This document shows, piece after piece, positions 36,072 to 43,764 of a DNA stretch of 64,000 nt. The translations under genes were made by a program, and so were the position numbers. The notes beneath the pieces are model-generated. The model was not told the origin of the DNA. It did not search any database and saw nothing but the letters and a program-made list of their open reading frames with translations. Within the stretch, counting starts at the first letter, position 1; every line of letters starts with the position of its first letter. Source of the stretch: Microbacterium hatanonis (GTDB taxonomy: Bacteria > Actinomycetota > Actinomycetes > Actinomycetales > Microbacteriaceae); contig NZ_VRSV01000001.1 in the NCBI RefSeq assembly GCF_008017415.1, positions 682,001 to 746,000 of the forward strand, read 5' to 3'.

Positions 36072-37826
36072 GTGGTCACACGTCTGTCGCATTACTTCCT
36101 CCGTACGCTCCGCGAAGACCCGGCTGATGCCGAGGTCCCCAGCCACCGACTGCTGGTGCGGGCGGGATACATCCGCCGCCAGGCGCCGGGCGTCTTCGCG
36201 TGGCTGCCGCTCGGGCTGCGGGTGAAGGCGAAGATCGAGGCGATCATCCGCGACGAGATGGCGAACGCCGGTGCCTACGAGGTGCACTTCCCGGCGCTCC
36301 TGCCGCGCGAGCCCTACGAGCTCTCGGGGCGGTGGGAGGAGTACGGCGACGGCATGTTCCGTCTGAAGGACCGCAAGGGCGCCGACTACCTCCTCGCCCC
36401 CACGCACGAAGAGGTCTTCACGCTGCTCGTGAAAGACCTCTACAACTCGTACAAAGACCTGCCGCTGACGATCTACCAGATCCAGGACAAGTACCGCGAC
36501 GAGGCCCGCCCGCGGGCAGGACTGCTGCGCGGCCGCGAATTCACGATGAAGGACGCCTACTCGTTCGATGCGAGCGACGCCGGTCTCGATGCGTCGTACC
36601 AGGCGCAGCGCGATGCGTACGAGCGCATCTTCCGGCGCCTCGGGCTCGAGTACGTCATCGTCGCCGCCGACGCCGGCGCGATGGGCGGGTCGAAGTCGGA
36701 GGAGTTCCTGCACCCCACCGACATCGGCGAAGACACCTTCGTGCGCTCGGAGGGCGGGTACGCGGCGAACGTCGAGGCGTTCACGACGGTCGTGCCCGAG
36801 CCGATCGCGTTCGACGGCCTCGCCGAGCCCGTGATCTTCGATTCGCCGAACACCCCGACCATCCAGACGCTGGTCGACCACGCGAACGCGACGATGGACG
36901 GCGACTACACGGCCGCCGACACGCTCAAGAACGTCGTGCTGGCCCTCACCCACCTCGACGGCACGCGCGAGGTCGTCGCCGTCGGCCTCCCCGGAGACCG
37001 CGACGTCGACGACAAGCGCGTCGAGGTGGCCTTCGCGCCCGCGGCGGTCGAGCCCGCCACGGCGGAGGACTTCGAGCGCAACCCGCTCCTGGTGAAGGGC
37101 TACATCGGGCCGTGGTCCGAGACCGGCCCGATCCTGGGCGAGGAGTCGGCCACCGGCATCCGCTACTTCCTCGATCCTCGCGTCGTCGACGGCACCTCGT
37201 GGATCACGGGCGCCAACATCGACGAGAAGCACGTGCACTCCCTCGTCGCCGGCCGCGACTTCACCGCTGACGGTTTCATCGAGGTCGCCACCGTGCGCGA
37301 GGGCGACCCGGCGCCCGACGGTTCGGGTCCGGTGCGGCTCGCGCGCGGCATGGAGATCGGTCACGTGTTCCAGCTCGGCCGCAAGTACGCCGAGGCGCTC
37401 GGGCTCAAAGTGCTCGACGAGAACGGCAAGCTCGTCACCGTCACGATGGGCTCGTACGGCATCGGTGTCACCCGCATCCTCGCCAACATCGCCGAGCTCA
37501 ACAACGACGACAAGGGCCTCATCTGGCCGGCGTCCGTGGCGCCGTTCGACGTTCACGTGGTCGCCACCGGACGGGATGCCGCGGCGTTCGAGCTCGCAGC
37601 GTCGCTGTCGGCCGACCTCGAGGCATCCGGATTCGACGTGCTCTACGACGACCGCCCGAAGGTGTCGCCCGGCGTCAAGTTCGGCGACGCCGAGCTCGTG
37701 GGCGTGCCCCGCATCGTCATCGTCGGGCGCGGCGCCGCCGACGGCGAGGTCGAGCTCTGGGATCGCCGCACCGGCGACCGCCAGGTGGTCCCGGCCGCCG
37801 AGGCCGTCGCCCGCCTCACGGCCTGA
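36072..37826 (+). CDS. proS: Prolyl-tRNA synthetase
   Basis: A class II aminoacyl-tRNA synthetase, 584 residues, bacterial type with the editing insertion. Motif 1 is in [12 protein letters not shown] near residue 40. Motif 2 follows (APTHEEVFT near 108, then [24 protein letters not shown] in pieces near 140-162). The insertion domain lies between about 220 and 400, motif 3 in GSYGIGVTR near 459-467, and the anticodon-binding domain at the C-terminus (about 485-584). It is monocistronic, with a leaderless-type promoter and strong hairpins downstream. Confidence 0.97.
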   Translation: MVTRLSHYFLRTLREDPADAEVPSHRLLVRAGYIRRQAPGVFAWLPLGLRVKAKIEAIIRDEMANAGAYEVHFPALLPREPYELSGRWEEYGDGMFRLKDRKGADYLLAPTHEEVFTLLVKDLYNSYKDLPLTIYQIQDKYRDEARPRAGLLRGREFTMKDAYSFDASDAGLDASYQAQRDAYERIFRRLGLEYVIVAADAGAMGGSKSEEFLHPTDIGEDTFVRSEGGYAANVEAFTTVVPEPIAFDGLAEPVIFDSPNTPTIQTLVDHANATMDGDYTAADTLKNVVLALTHLDGTREVVAVGLPGDRDVDDKRVEVAFAPAAVEPATAEDFERNPLLVKGYIGPWSETGPILGEESATGIRYFLDPRVVDGTSWITGANIDEKHVHSLVAGRDFTADGFIEVATVREGDPAPDGSGPVRLARGMEIGHVFQLGRKYAEALGLKVLDENGKLVTVTMGSYGIGVTRILANIAELNNDDKGLIWPASVAPFDVHVVATGRDAAAFELAASLSADLEASGFDVLYDDRPKVSPGVKFGDAELVGVPRIVIVGRGAADGEVELWDRRTGDRQVVPAAEAVARLTA

Positions 37827-37840
37827 CGTCACGACCACCG

Positions 37841-37926
37841 TCACGGGCGGAGGGGATCTCACGGCGGGAGGAGCGCGTCAGCTCCGAGAGTCCTCCGTCG
37901 GTGAGAACTCCTCCTCCCACCGGGTC
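37841..37926. repeat. Cluster of imperfect copies of the 17-mer repeat after proS
   Basis: Copies related to TCTCACCGGCGGAGGAG occur at 37841-37854 (partial), 37857-37873 (15 of 17 match), 37890-37906 (inverted, 15 of 17) and 37909-37926 (inverted, partial). The direct and inverted copies can fold onto each other. Confidence 0.7.
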
Positions 37927-37935
37927 TGCACGCAG

Positions 37936-37966
37936 AACGGCCCCGCCCATGAAGGGCGGGGCCGTT
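37936..37966. terminator. Bidirectional terminator between proS and the surface phosphoesterase gene
   Basis: A perfect 13 bp stem (37936-37948 with 37954-37966) and a 5 base loop lie between convergent genes. Confidence 0.8.
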
Positions 37967-37979
37967 CGCGATGGGCTGG

Positions 37980-40475
37980 TCAGACCTTCGAGGTGCGTCG
38001 GATCCTGGCCGCGGCGAGCGCTCCGCCCGCGACGAGAAGCACGCCACCCAGAGCCGCGCCCCAGCCGATCAGCGCGCCGTCGACACCGGTGGTGGCGAGC
38101 CCGGAGGTGCCGGATGCTGCGGGCGCGCCCGATCCCGACGGCCGCGGCGTGGCCGACGGTGTGGCCGAGGAGCTCGGGGTGGGCGTGCCCGGGGCGGCGG
38201 CGATGGCGAAGCTCACCGTCTGGGCGGCGGAGGAGCGCGACCCCAGCGACTGAGAGAGCGCGATCTCGTGCGGGCCGCTGGTCAGTCCGTCGGTCACTCG
38301 GATCTCCCAGCGACCGGCGTCGTCGACCGTCGTGGTCGCACCGTCGAGGTCGGCGGCGATCGCCGCGAGGCCGGCGACGGGAGCGAGCGACACCTCGGCG
38401 CCCGGGAAGCCGGTGCCGGCGAAACGCACCGACGTGACGGTCGAGGCGAGCTCGCTCTGCGGGGCGTCGGTGACCTCGAACCCGCTCAGGTCGGCGCGCT
38501 GCGTCAGCCACTCGTCGGGCGTCGTGGGGCGGTCGATGATCCGGGTCTCGCCGATGCAGCCGTGCCATCCGTTACGGGCGGCATCGTCCACCCAGTCGGC
38601 CCCGAGGATCCACGGCATTCCGTCCTGACGGGCCATTCCCGCCGTGTCGGTCGCGTTGCGCAACACCGGAGCACCGTCCACGTACATCGTGGTCGACCGG
38701 GTCGCGGGGTCGTTCACCACGGCGACGTGCGCCCAGCTGTCGACCATGATCTCTCCCGACCAGTTGGTCTTGTCGCCGGCGAGCACGTCGTCGGAGATGC
38801 TCGTGAACTGGAACTCGCGCAGATTCGAGATACCGAGCGCCGTGGGGGAGGCGGTCCAGTCCCAACGGGTCTGGGGCACGCCGATCTGGGAACGGTTGCC
38901 GGTGCGGGTGAGGAACTTCGACCACCCGTTCGCCGAAGCATCCCAGTCGGAGTCCATCTTCACGAAAGTCTCGATCGTGTAGCCCTTGCTGAGGTCTGCG
39001 TCGTTGACGGCGGCATCCGGCGCGGTCGTGAGGTAGCTGAACCGCGAGCCCGAGGAGTCGTCGAAGCACGCTGCAGCGCCGTCGGACGAGAAGCCGTGCA
39101 CGTCGGACGTCTCGATCGTGACGTCGTCCCAGGTGGCGCCCACCGCGTCGGTGGTCGCCGGGTCGGGGCGTGTCAGGTCGTTGTCGCCGGCGACGTCCTC
39201 CACGACGGTGTCGGCGTCGACGACGCCCTCCAGGCCGTTGAACCGCCAGTGAGCGAGCGTGCCCTCGGCCTCGACGAAGTCGAGCTCGTTGCCCGGCAGC
39301 TCGGTGGAGATCGGATCGGGGCCATCGAACCCGTCGAGCAGGATCTCCCGCGCGCGCTGGGTGAGCGAGGGCTCGTCTGCCGAGCCGGCGGTGAAGTCGG
39401 GGGCGAACCCGGCGAACCTCGACCGGAAGTCGATGTCGATCGCGTATCGCTGATGCTCGCCGTCCAGGAGCGGCTGGTCGTAGCTCGTGAGGGATTCCTG
39501 GGGCTTGGAGACGACCCACGGGGAGCCCGTCTCGAGGGAGATGGTGTTGTTCGTCAGGTCGAACTCGAAGAGTCCGAGATAGCCGTTGCCGCCCTCGTAG
39601 GCCATCTGGTAATCCATGAGGACCTGATGCACGTCATGGCCGAAGTCGTTCTTCTTCACCTGGCGGGTCGCACCGTGGAAGTGGCCGTTGAGGGTCATGA
39701 AGATCTGGTCGTTGCCCCGAATGAGCTCGTCCCACATCCGCTCGCTGTCGCCGGTCTCGATCGGGGACGCCTGGTCGGCGGCGACGTTGATGAGCGCGTG
39801 GCTGCTCAAGATGACGGGCACGGTCGGGTGCGCGTCGAGAACGCCCTGCGCCCAGGCGAGGGTGGCGTCGGAGGAGTTCCATGCGATGGCGAGCGACATG
39901 AACTGCTGCCCCTCGGCCTCGAAGATATGGAACTGGCTGAGGCCCGTCGGATCGGATCCCCGGTAGGTCGACTGCTCCGCCGCGCGAGCCGCGCCGAACC
40001 AGGTGGTGAAGGGCTCCGAGGCGTGATTCAGCTCCGTATCGCGCACGCCGCTGTTGGTGACGTCGTGGTTGCCGGGGAGGATCGAGTACGGCGCGTCGGC
40101 GTCGTCGAGGACCTTCATCGCCGCATCCGCCGCCTTCCACTCGTTCTCCACGGTGGCCCGGTCGACGATGTCGCCCAGGTGCGCCGTGAAGGGGATGCGC
40201 AGCTCATCGGCGTTGTCCGCGATCCAGCGGGTCTGGGTGGCGAACGGGTCGGTGCCGTAGCGGGGCACGAACTGGTCGGCCGAATAGCGCGAGTAGAACT
40301 GCGTATCCGGCAGCACCGCGAAGGTGAATCGCGACGCCAGGTCGTCGGTCGGCGCGGCGGATGCGGTGGGCGCGACGCCGGCGGCCAGGAGGCCGGCGGC
40401 CAGACCGATGGTGGCGGATGCTGCGACGCAGCGTCGCACGGTAGGTCGTGTCGTGCGCGGTGTGGTGGGGGCCAC
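37980..40475 (-). CDS. Exported metallophosphoesterase with LamG-like domain and sortase anchor
   Basis: An 831-residue surface protein. A basic N-terminus and hydrophobic stretch (about residues 17-40, cleavage after ASA) form the signal peptide. A calcineurin-like phosphoesterase domain follows at about 45-350 (VLPDTQFY, LGDIVD, LPGNHDV, SSHALIN, LNGHFHG). A concanavalin/LamG-like domain spans about 410-640, followed by an Ig-like segment. The C-terminus is a Ser/Pro linker, LATTG, a membrane helix and RIRRTSKV, a class-E-type LAXTG sortase signal. Start is GTG at 40475 with GAGGAG 5 bases upstream; the open frame extends 31 codons further. The substrate is unknown. Confidence 0.87.
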   Translation of the reverse strand: MAPTTPRTTRPTVRRCVAASATIGLAAGLLAAGVAPTASAAPTDDLASRFTFAVLPDTQFYSRYSADQFVPRYGTDPFATQTRWIADNADELRIPFTAHLGDIVDRATVENEWKAADAAMKVLDDADAPYSILPGNHDVTNSGVRDTELNHASEPFTTWFGAARAAEQSTYRGSDPTGLSQFHIFEAEGQQFMSLAIAWNSSDATLAWAQGVLDAHPTVPVILSSHALINVAADQASPIETGDSERMWDELIRGNDQIFMTLNGHFHGATRQVKKNDFGHDVHQVLMDYQMAYEGGNGYLGLFEFDLTNNTISLETGSPWVVSKPQESLTSYDQPLLDGEHQRYAIDIDFRSRFAGFAPDFTAGSADEPSLTQRAREILLDGFDGPDPISTELPGNELDFVEAEGTLAHWRFNGLEGVVDADTVVEDVAGDNDLTRPDPATTDAVGATWDDVTIETSDVHGFSSDGAAACFDDSSGSRFSYLTTAPDAAVNDADLSKGYTIETFVKMDSDWDASANGWSKFLTRTGNRSQIGVPQTRWDWTASPTALGISNLREFQFTSISDDVLAGDKTNWSGEIMVDSWAHVAVVNDPATRSTTMYVDGAPVLRNATDTAGMARQDGMPWILGADWVDDAARNGWHGCIGETRIIDRPTTPDEWLTQRADLSGFEVTDAPQSELASTVTSVRFAGTGFPGAEVSLAPVAGLAAIAADLDGATTTVDDAGRWEIRVTDGLTSGPHEIALSQSLGSRSSAAQTVSFAIAAAPGTPTPSSSATPSATPRPSGSGAPAASGTSGLATTGVDGALIGWGAALGGVLLVAGGALAAARIRRTSKV

Positions 40476-40621
40476 GGATACTCCTCGATCGAGATGAACA
40501 GGCCGCTCCGCTGTCGTCGCCGACAGGGAACGGGGGCGCTCGCCACTTTTGTCGGCGGATGCAACCAAACCGTGGCGGGGAGATGAACGGACCGTGGATC
40601 GCGCCTTGATGCTTGCGCGGC

Positions 40622-40627
40622 TAGCGT
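40622..40627 (+). promoter_or_regulatory. -10 element TAGCGT of the 40634 gene (leaderless type)
   Basis: TAGCGT ends exactly 6 nt before the ATG at 40634. Confidence 0.6.
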
Positions 40628-40633
40628 TGACGG

Positions 40634-41455
40634 ATGATCCAGGTCCCGCTCATCCCGTTGGCCGACGGCCGCAGCATCCCGCAGCTCGGCGTCGGCACAT
40701 ACAAGGTTCCGGCCGAACTCACCGCCGACCTCGTGGCCGGGGCCCTCGCCGACGGCTACCGGCACGTCGACACCGCTGCCCTCTACGGCAACGAGGCGGA
40801 GGTGGGCGAGGGCCTGCGGCGCAGCGGCCTCGACCGCGACGACCTCTTCGTCACGACCAAGGTGTGGAACGACGACCAGGGATACGACTCCACGCTGCGG
40901 GCCTTCGACGCGAGCCTCGGCCGCTTGGGACTGGACGAGGTCGACCTCTATCTGATCCACTGGCCGGTCCCCAGCCAGGACCGCTACGTCGACACCTGGC
41001 GGGCTCTCGTGAGGCTGGCGACCGAGGGGAGGGCGAGGTCGATCGGAGTGAGCAACTTCCACCCGCATCACATCGATCGGCTCGTCGCCGAGACGGGCGT
41101 GCGCCCGGTCGTCAACCAGATCGAGCTGCACCCGCGGTTCCCGCAGCGCCATCTGCAGGAGTGGAATGCCGGCCACGGGATCGTCACCGAGGCGTGGGCC
41201 CCGCTCGCCCGCGGCGGTCTGCTCGACGAACCCGCCCTGCGCTCCATCGCGCAGCACCACGACAAGACCCCGGCTCAGGTGGTTATCCGATGGCACCTCG
41301 ACCGAGGCCTGGTCCTCTTCCCGAAATCGACGTCACCCGCGCGGCTGCGAGAGAACGCCGATGTGTTCGACTTCGTGCTGGACGCCGACGACGTGGCGGC
41401 GATCGACCGACTCGAGACCGGCGCCCGCACCGGGCGCGACCCCGACCTCGACTGA
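40634..41455 (+). CDS. Aldo/keto reductase (2,5-diketo-D-gluconate reductase-like)
   Basis: A 273-residue NADPH-dependent reductase of the short AKR5-type branch. The N-terminal IPQLGVGTYKVP, the Asp/Tyr pair in GYRHVDTAALYGNE near residue 45-58, the Lys in FVTTKVWND, the His in YLIHWPVP near 113, and the NADP-binding FPKSTSPARLREN near 232 are all visible. Related enzymes reduce diketogluconate, methylglyoxal or various aldehydes; the physiological substrate is not deducible. It ends 6 bases from the convergent DUF1206 gene. Confidence 0.92.
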   Translation: MIQVPLIPLADGRSIPQLGVGTYKVPAELTADLVAGALADGYRHVDTAALYGNEAEVGEGLRRSGLDRDDLFVTTKVWNDDQGYDSTLRAFDASLGRLGLDEVDLYLIHWPVPSQDRYVDTWRALVRLATEGRARSIGVSNFHPHHIDRLVAETGVRPVVNQIELHPRFPQRHLQEWNAGHGIVTEAWAPLARGGLLDEPALRSIAQHHDKTPAQVVIRWHLDRGLVLFPKSTSPARLRENADVFDFVLDADDVAAIDRLETGARTGRDPDLD

Positions 41456-41461
41456 CGCGGG

Positions 41462-42271
41462 TCAGGCCTCGAGCCGGGCATACTTCGCGCGCAGAACGGT
41501 GAAGAGCCCGTAGGCGATGAAGCCGATCCCCACCGCGGCGCCCAGCCACGGTCCGGCCGGCGTCTGCAGCAGCGCGCTCACGGCGGCGTCGAGCCCGCCC
41601 GAGGCGGACGGGTCGACCGTGACCGCAGCGACGACGACGAGGATTCCGACCGTGGCGAGGGCGATGCCCTTCGCGATGTACCCGACCGTGCCGAGGGCGA
41701 TGAGAGCCGTTCCAAAAGTTCCCCCGGGCGTGGCGATCTTCTTGCGGAACGAGCGTCGCGCGCCGATGACGACGAACCCGACGCCCACGGCTGCGACGAC
41801 GATCCCCACGGCCCCGAGAAGGAACGGACCGCCGGGCAGCGAGAGCACATTGCTGCTGGCATTCTGCGCGCTCTGGTCGCCCTGTGACCGGGCACCCAGC
41901 GCGACGGATGCGGCGATGCCGCCCACCGCGAGGAAGGAGACCGCCTGGGCGCCCTCCTTCACCGCGCGCTTGGCGCGATCGGCGCCGCTCGTGCCGCGCG
42001 CGACGAAGGCTTCGACGGCGCGCCAGGCGCCCAGGGCCCACAGCGCGACGGCACACGCCCACAGCAGGACGGCGCCGAAGGGAGCCGCCGAGATGGCCTC
42101 GAACGCGCCGGACTGATCGGTCTGTTCGTCGCCGCCGAACGCGACGGTCACCACGAGCGCGCCGAGGAGGACGTGCACGAGACCGTTGGCGACGAATCCG
42201 GCGCGCGCGAGCGTGCGGAAGGCCGAGGACGACTGCGCCGACGCGGCGGCGGAACGCGGGGAGGACGGCAT
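41462..42271 (-). CDS. DUF1206 membrane protein
   Basis: A 269-residue protein made of three similar pairs of membrane helices, each opening with a short motif such as RAGFVANGLVHVLLGAL, KEGAQAVSFLAVGGIAAS and GTVGYIAKGIALATVG. That internal threefold repetition is the mark of DUF1206, common in actinobacteria and of unknown function. ATG at 42271 is chosen because TACGGT lies exactly 6 nt upstream; the frame is open 14 codons further. It lies divergently before nusA, in the place where rimP is often found. Confidence 0.85.
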   Translation of the reverse strand: MPSSPRSAAASAQSSSAFRTLARAGFVANGLVHVLLGALVVTVAFGGDEQTDQSGAFEAISAAPFGAVLLWACAVALWALGAWRAVEAFVARGTSGADRAKRAVKEGAQAVSFLAVGGIAASVALGARSQGDQSAQNASSNVLSLPGGPFLLGAVGIVVAAVGVGFVVIGARRSFRKKIATPGGTFGTALIALGTVGYIAKGIALATVGILVVVAAVTVDPSASGGLDAAVSALLQTPAGPWLGAAVGIGFIAYGLFTVLRAKYARLEA

Positions 42272-42277
42272 GCGACC

Positions 42278-42283
42278 ACCGTA
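42278..42283 (-). promoter_or_regulatory. -10 element TACGGT of the DUF1206 gene (leaderless type)
   Basis: On the minus strand TACGGT ends exactly 6 nt before the ATG at 42271. Confidence 0.55.
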
Positions 42284-42324
42284 GGCCAGTGGGCGCCGCA
42301 CCACCGCGGGCACGGGCGGTCCGG

Positions 42325-42330
42325 TAATGT
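42325..42330 (+). promoter_or_regulatory. Possible -10 element TAATGT of the nusA operon
   Basis: TAATGT would give a leader of about 50 bases containing the GGAGGG ribosome binding site of nusA. No clear -35 was seen. Confidence 0.4.
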
Positions 42331-42387
42331 AGGGGGAATGTCGACGCGCGATCGCGCCGACGAGAGCTGAATACGGAGGGCCCCATT

Positions 42388-43377
42388 GTGGACATCGATC
42401 TCGGTCTGTTGAAGACGGTCGAACGCGAGAAGGAGATCCCCTTCGACGAACTCGTCCGGATCATCGAATCGGCCATCCTGACCGCCTACGGCCGCCACAC
42501 GTCCGAGAACGGCGACGTGCCTGCGGGTGCGCGCGTCCAGCTCGACCGCAAGACGGGCCACGTCGCCATCTTCGCCCCCGTCCTCGATGACGAGGACGTC
42601 GTGATCGGTGAGGAGGAGCAGCATCCGGAGGACTTCGGGCGCATCGCCGCCTTCGCCGCGAAGCAGGTCATCAGCCAGCGTCTGCGCGACATCGCGGACG
42701 ACGCCGTGCTGGGGGAGTTCAAGGGCAAGGAGGGCGACATCGTCGCCGGTGTCGTCCAGCAGGGCCCCAATCCCCGCATGGTGCACGTCGACCTCGGCAC
42801 GATCGAAGCCATCCTTCCCCCCGAGGAGCAGGTGCCGGGGGAGAACTACTCGCACGGTTCGCGCTTGCGCGTCTACGTGACCTCGGTGTCGAAGGGCACC
42901 AAGGGCCCGTCGATCACCGTCTCCCGGACCCACCCGGGCCTCGTCCGCAAGCTGTTCGCCCTCGAGGTGCCCGAGATCGCCTCGGGCCTCGTCGAGATCG
43001 TGTCCCTCGCCCGCGAGGCGGGGCACCGCACGAAGATCGCGGTGCAGGCGAACGACCCCACCATCAACGCCAAGGGCGCCTGCATCGGCGAGCTGGGGCG
43101 CCGCGTCCGCGCCGTGACCGAGGAGCTGGGGGGCGAGAAGATCGACATCGTCGACTACGACGCCGAACTCGCCCGCTTCGTGGGCAACGCCCTCTCGCCC
43201 GCGAAGGTGACCTCGAGCTTCATCCTGGACGCCTCGACCAAAGCCGTTCGCGCACTCGTGCCCGACTACCAGCTGTCGCTGGCGATCGGCAAGGAGGGCC
43301 AGAACGCCCGCCTCGCCGCCAAGCTCACCGGTGCCAAGATCGACATCCAGCCCGACAGCATCCTGGAAGACGACTGA
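42388..43377 (+). CDS. nusA: Transcription termination/antitermination factor NusA
   Basis: It binds RNA polymerase and nascent RNA to control pausing, termination and rRNA antitermination. At 329 residues it is the short actinobacterial form: an N-terminal polymerase-binding domain (about 1-110), an S1 domain (about 111-185, GDIVAGVVQQGP) and two KH domains (about 190-329, with AIGKEGQNARLAAKLTGAKIDI in pieces at the end). The C-terminal acidic repeats of E. coli NusA are absent. GTG start with GGAGGG 7 bases upstream. It is first in nusA-ylxR-infB. Confidence 0.96.
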   Translation: MDIDLGLLKTVEREKEIPFDELVRIIESAILTAYGRHTSENGDVPAGARVQLDRKTGHVAIFAPVLDDEDVVIGEEEQHPEDFGRIAAFAAKQVISQRLRDIADDAVLGEFKGKEGDIVAGVVQQGPNPRMVHVDLGTIEAILPPEEQVPGENYSHGSRLRVYVTSVSKGTKGPSITVSRTHPGLVRKLFALEVPEIASGLVEIVSLAREAGHRTKIAVQANDPTINAKGACIGELGRRVRAVTEELGGEKIDIVDYDAELARFVGNALSPAKVTSSFILDASTKAVRALVPDYQLSLAIGKEGQNARLAAKLTGAKIDIQPDSILEDD

Positions 43378-43419
43378 TCGCGCACCCCCCGATCGGCTAC
43401 GACGCGCCCGAGGTGTAGA

Positions 43420-43671
43420 ATGGAACCCGTACGAACGTGCGTCGCATGTCGTGCGCGCGCACCACGGTCCACGCTCCTTCGAGTCGTGGCCGACGGTTCG
43501 GTCCTCATCCGCGATGATCGGGCCTGTCTTCCGGGGCGGGGCGCGTGGGTTCATGAGACGCACGAGTGCGTGCAGGTCGCCCTGCGGCGCCGCGCGTTCG
43601 TGCGAGCATTACGTGTGTCGGGTCCTCTCGACACGCAGACCTTCGAAGAATCCCTCCAGCGAAACGGCTGA
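43420..43671 (+). CDS. ylxR: YlxR/RnpM family RNA-binding protein
   Basis: A small basic protein, 83 residues, of the YlxR fold found between nusA and infB in many bacteria. The N-terminal RTCVACRARAPRSTLLRVV block and the later GRGAWVHETHECVQVALRRRAFVRAL region fit the family. In Bacillus and Clostridioides relatives it binds RNase P RNA and modulates its activity. The ATG has GAGG 6 bases upstream. It lies 42 bases after nusA and 93 bases before infB. Confidence 0.9.
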   Translation: MEPVRTCVACRARAPRSTLLRVVADGSVLIRDDRACLPGRGAWVHETHECVQVALRRRAFVRALRVSGPLDTQTFEESLQRNG

Positions 43672-43764
43672 ACGGCTATGGACTCAAAGTGAACGGCTCG
43701 AAATGAGACCCGTCCGCATCTAACGGTCTGCCCTGTCCGGGGTAGGCCCCCTGACAGGAGAATT

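Noticed and set aside
43416..43421. TAGAAT as a -10 for ylxR/infB
   Set aside because: It overlaps the ylxR ATG, so the mRNA would begin after the start codon. YlxR is better explained as part of the nusA transcript.
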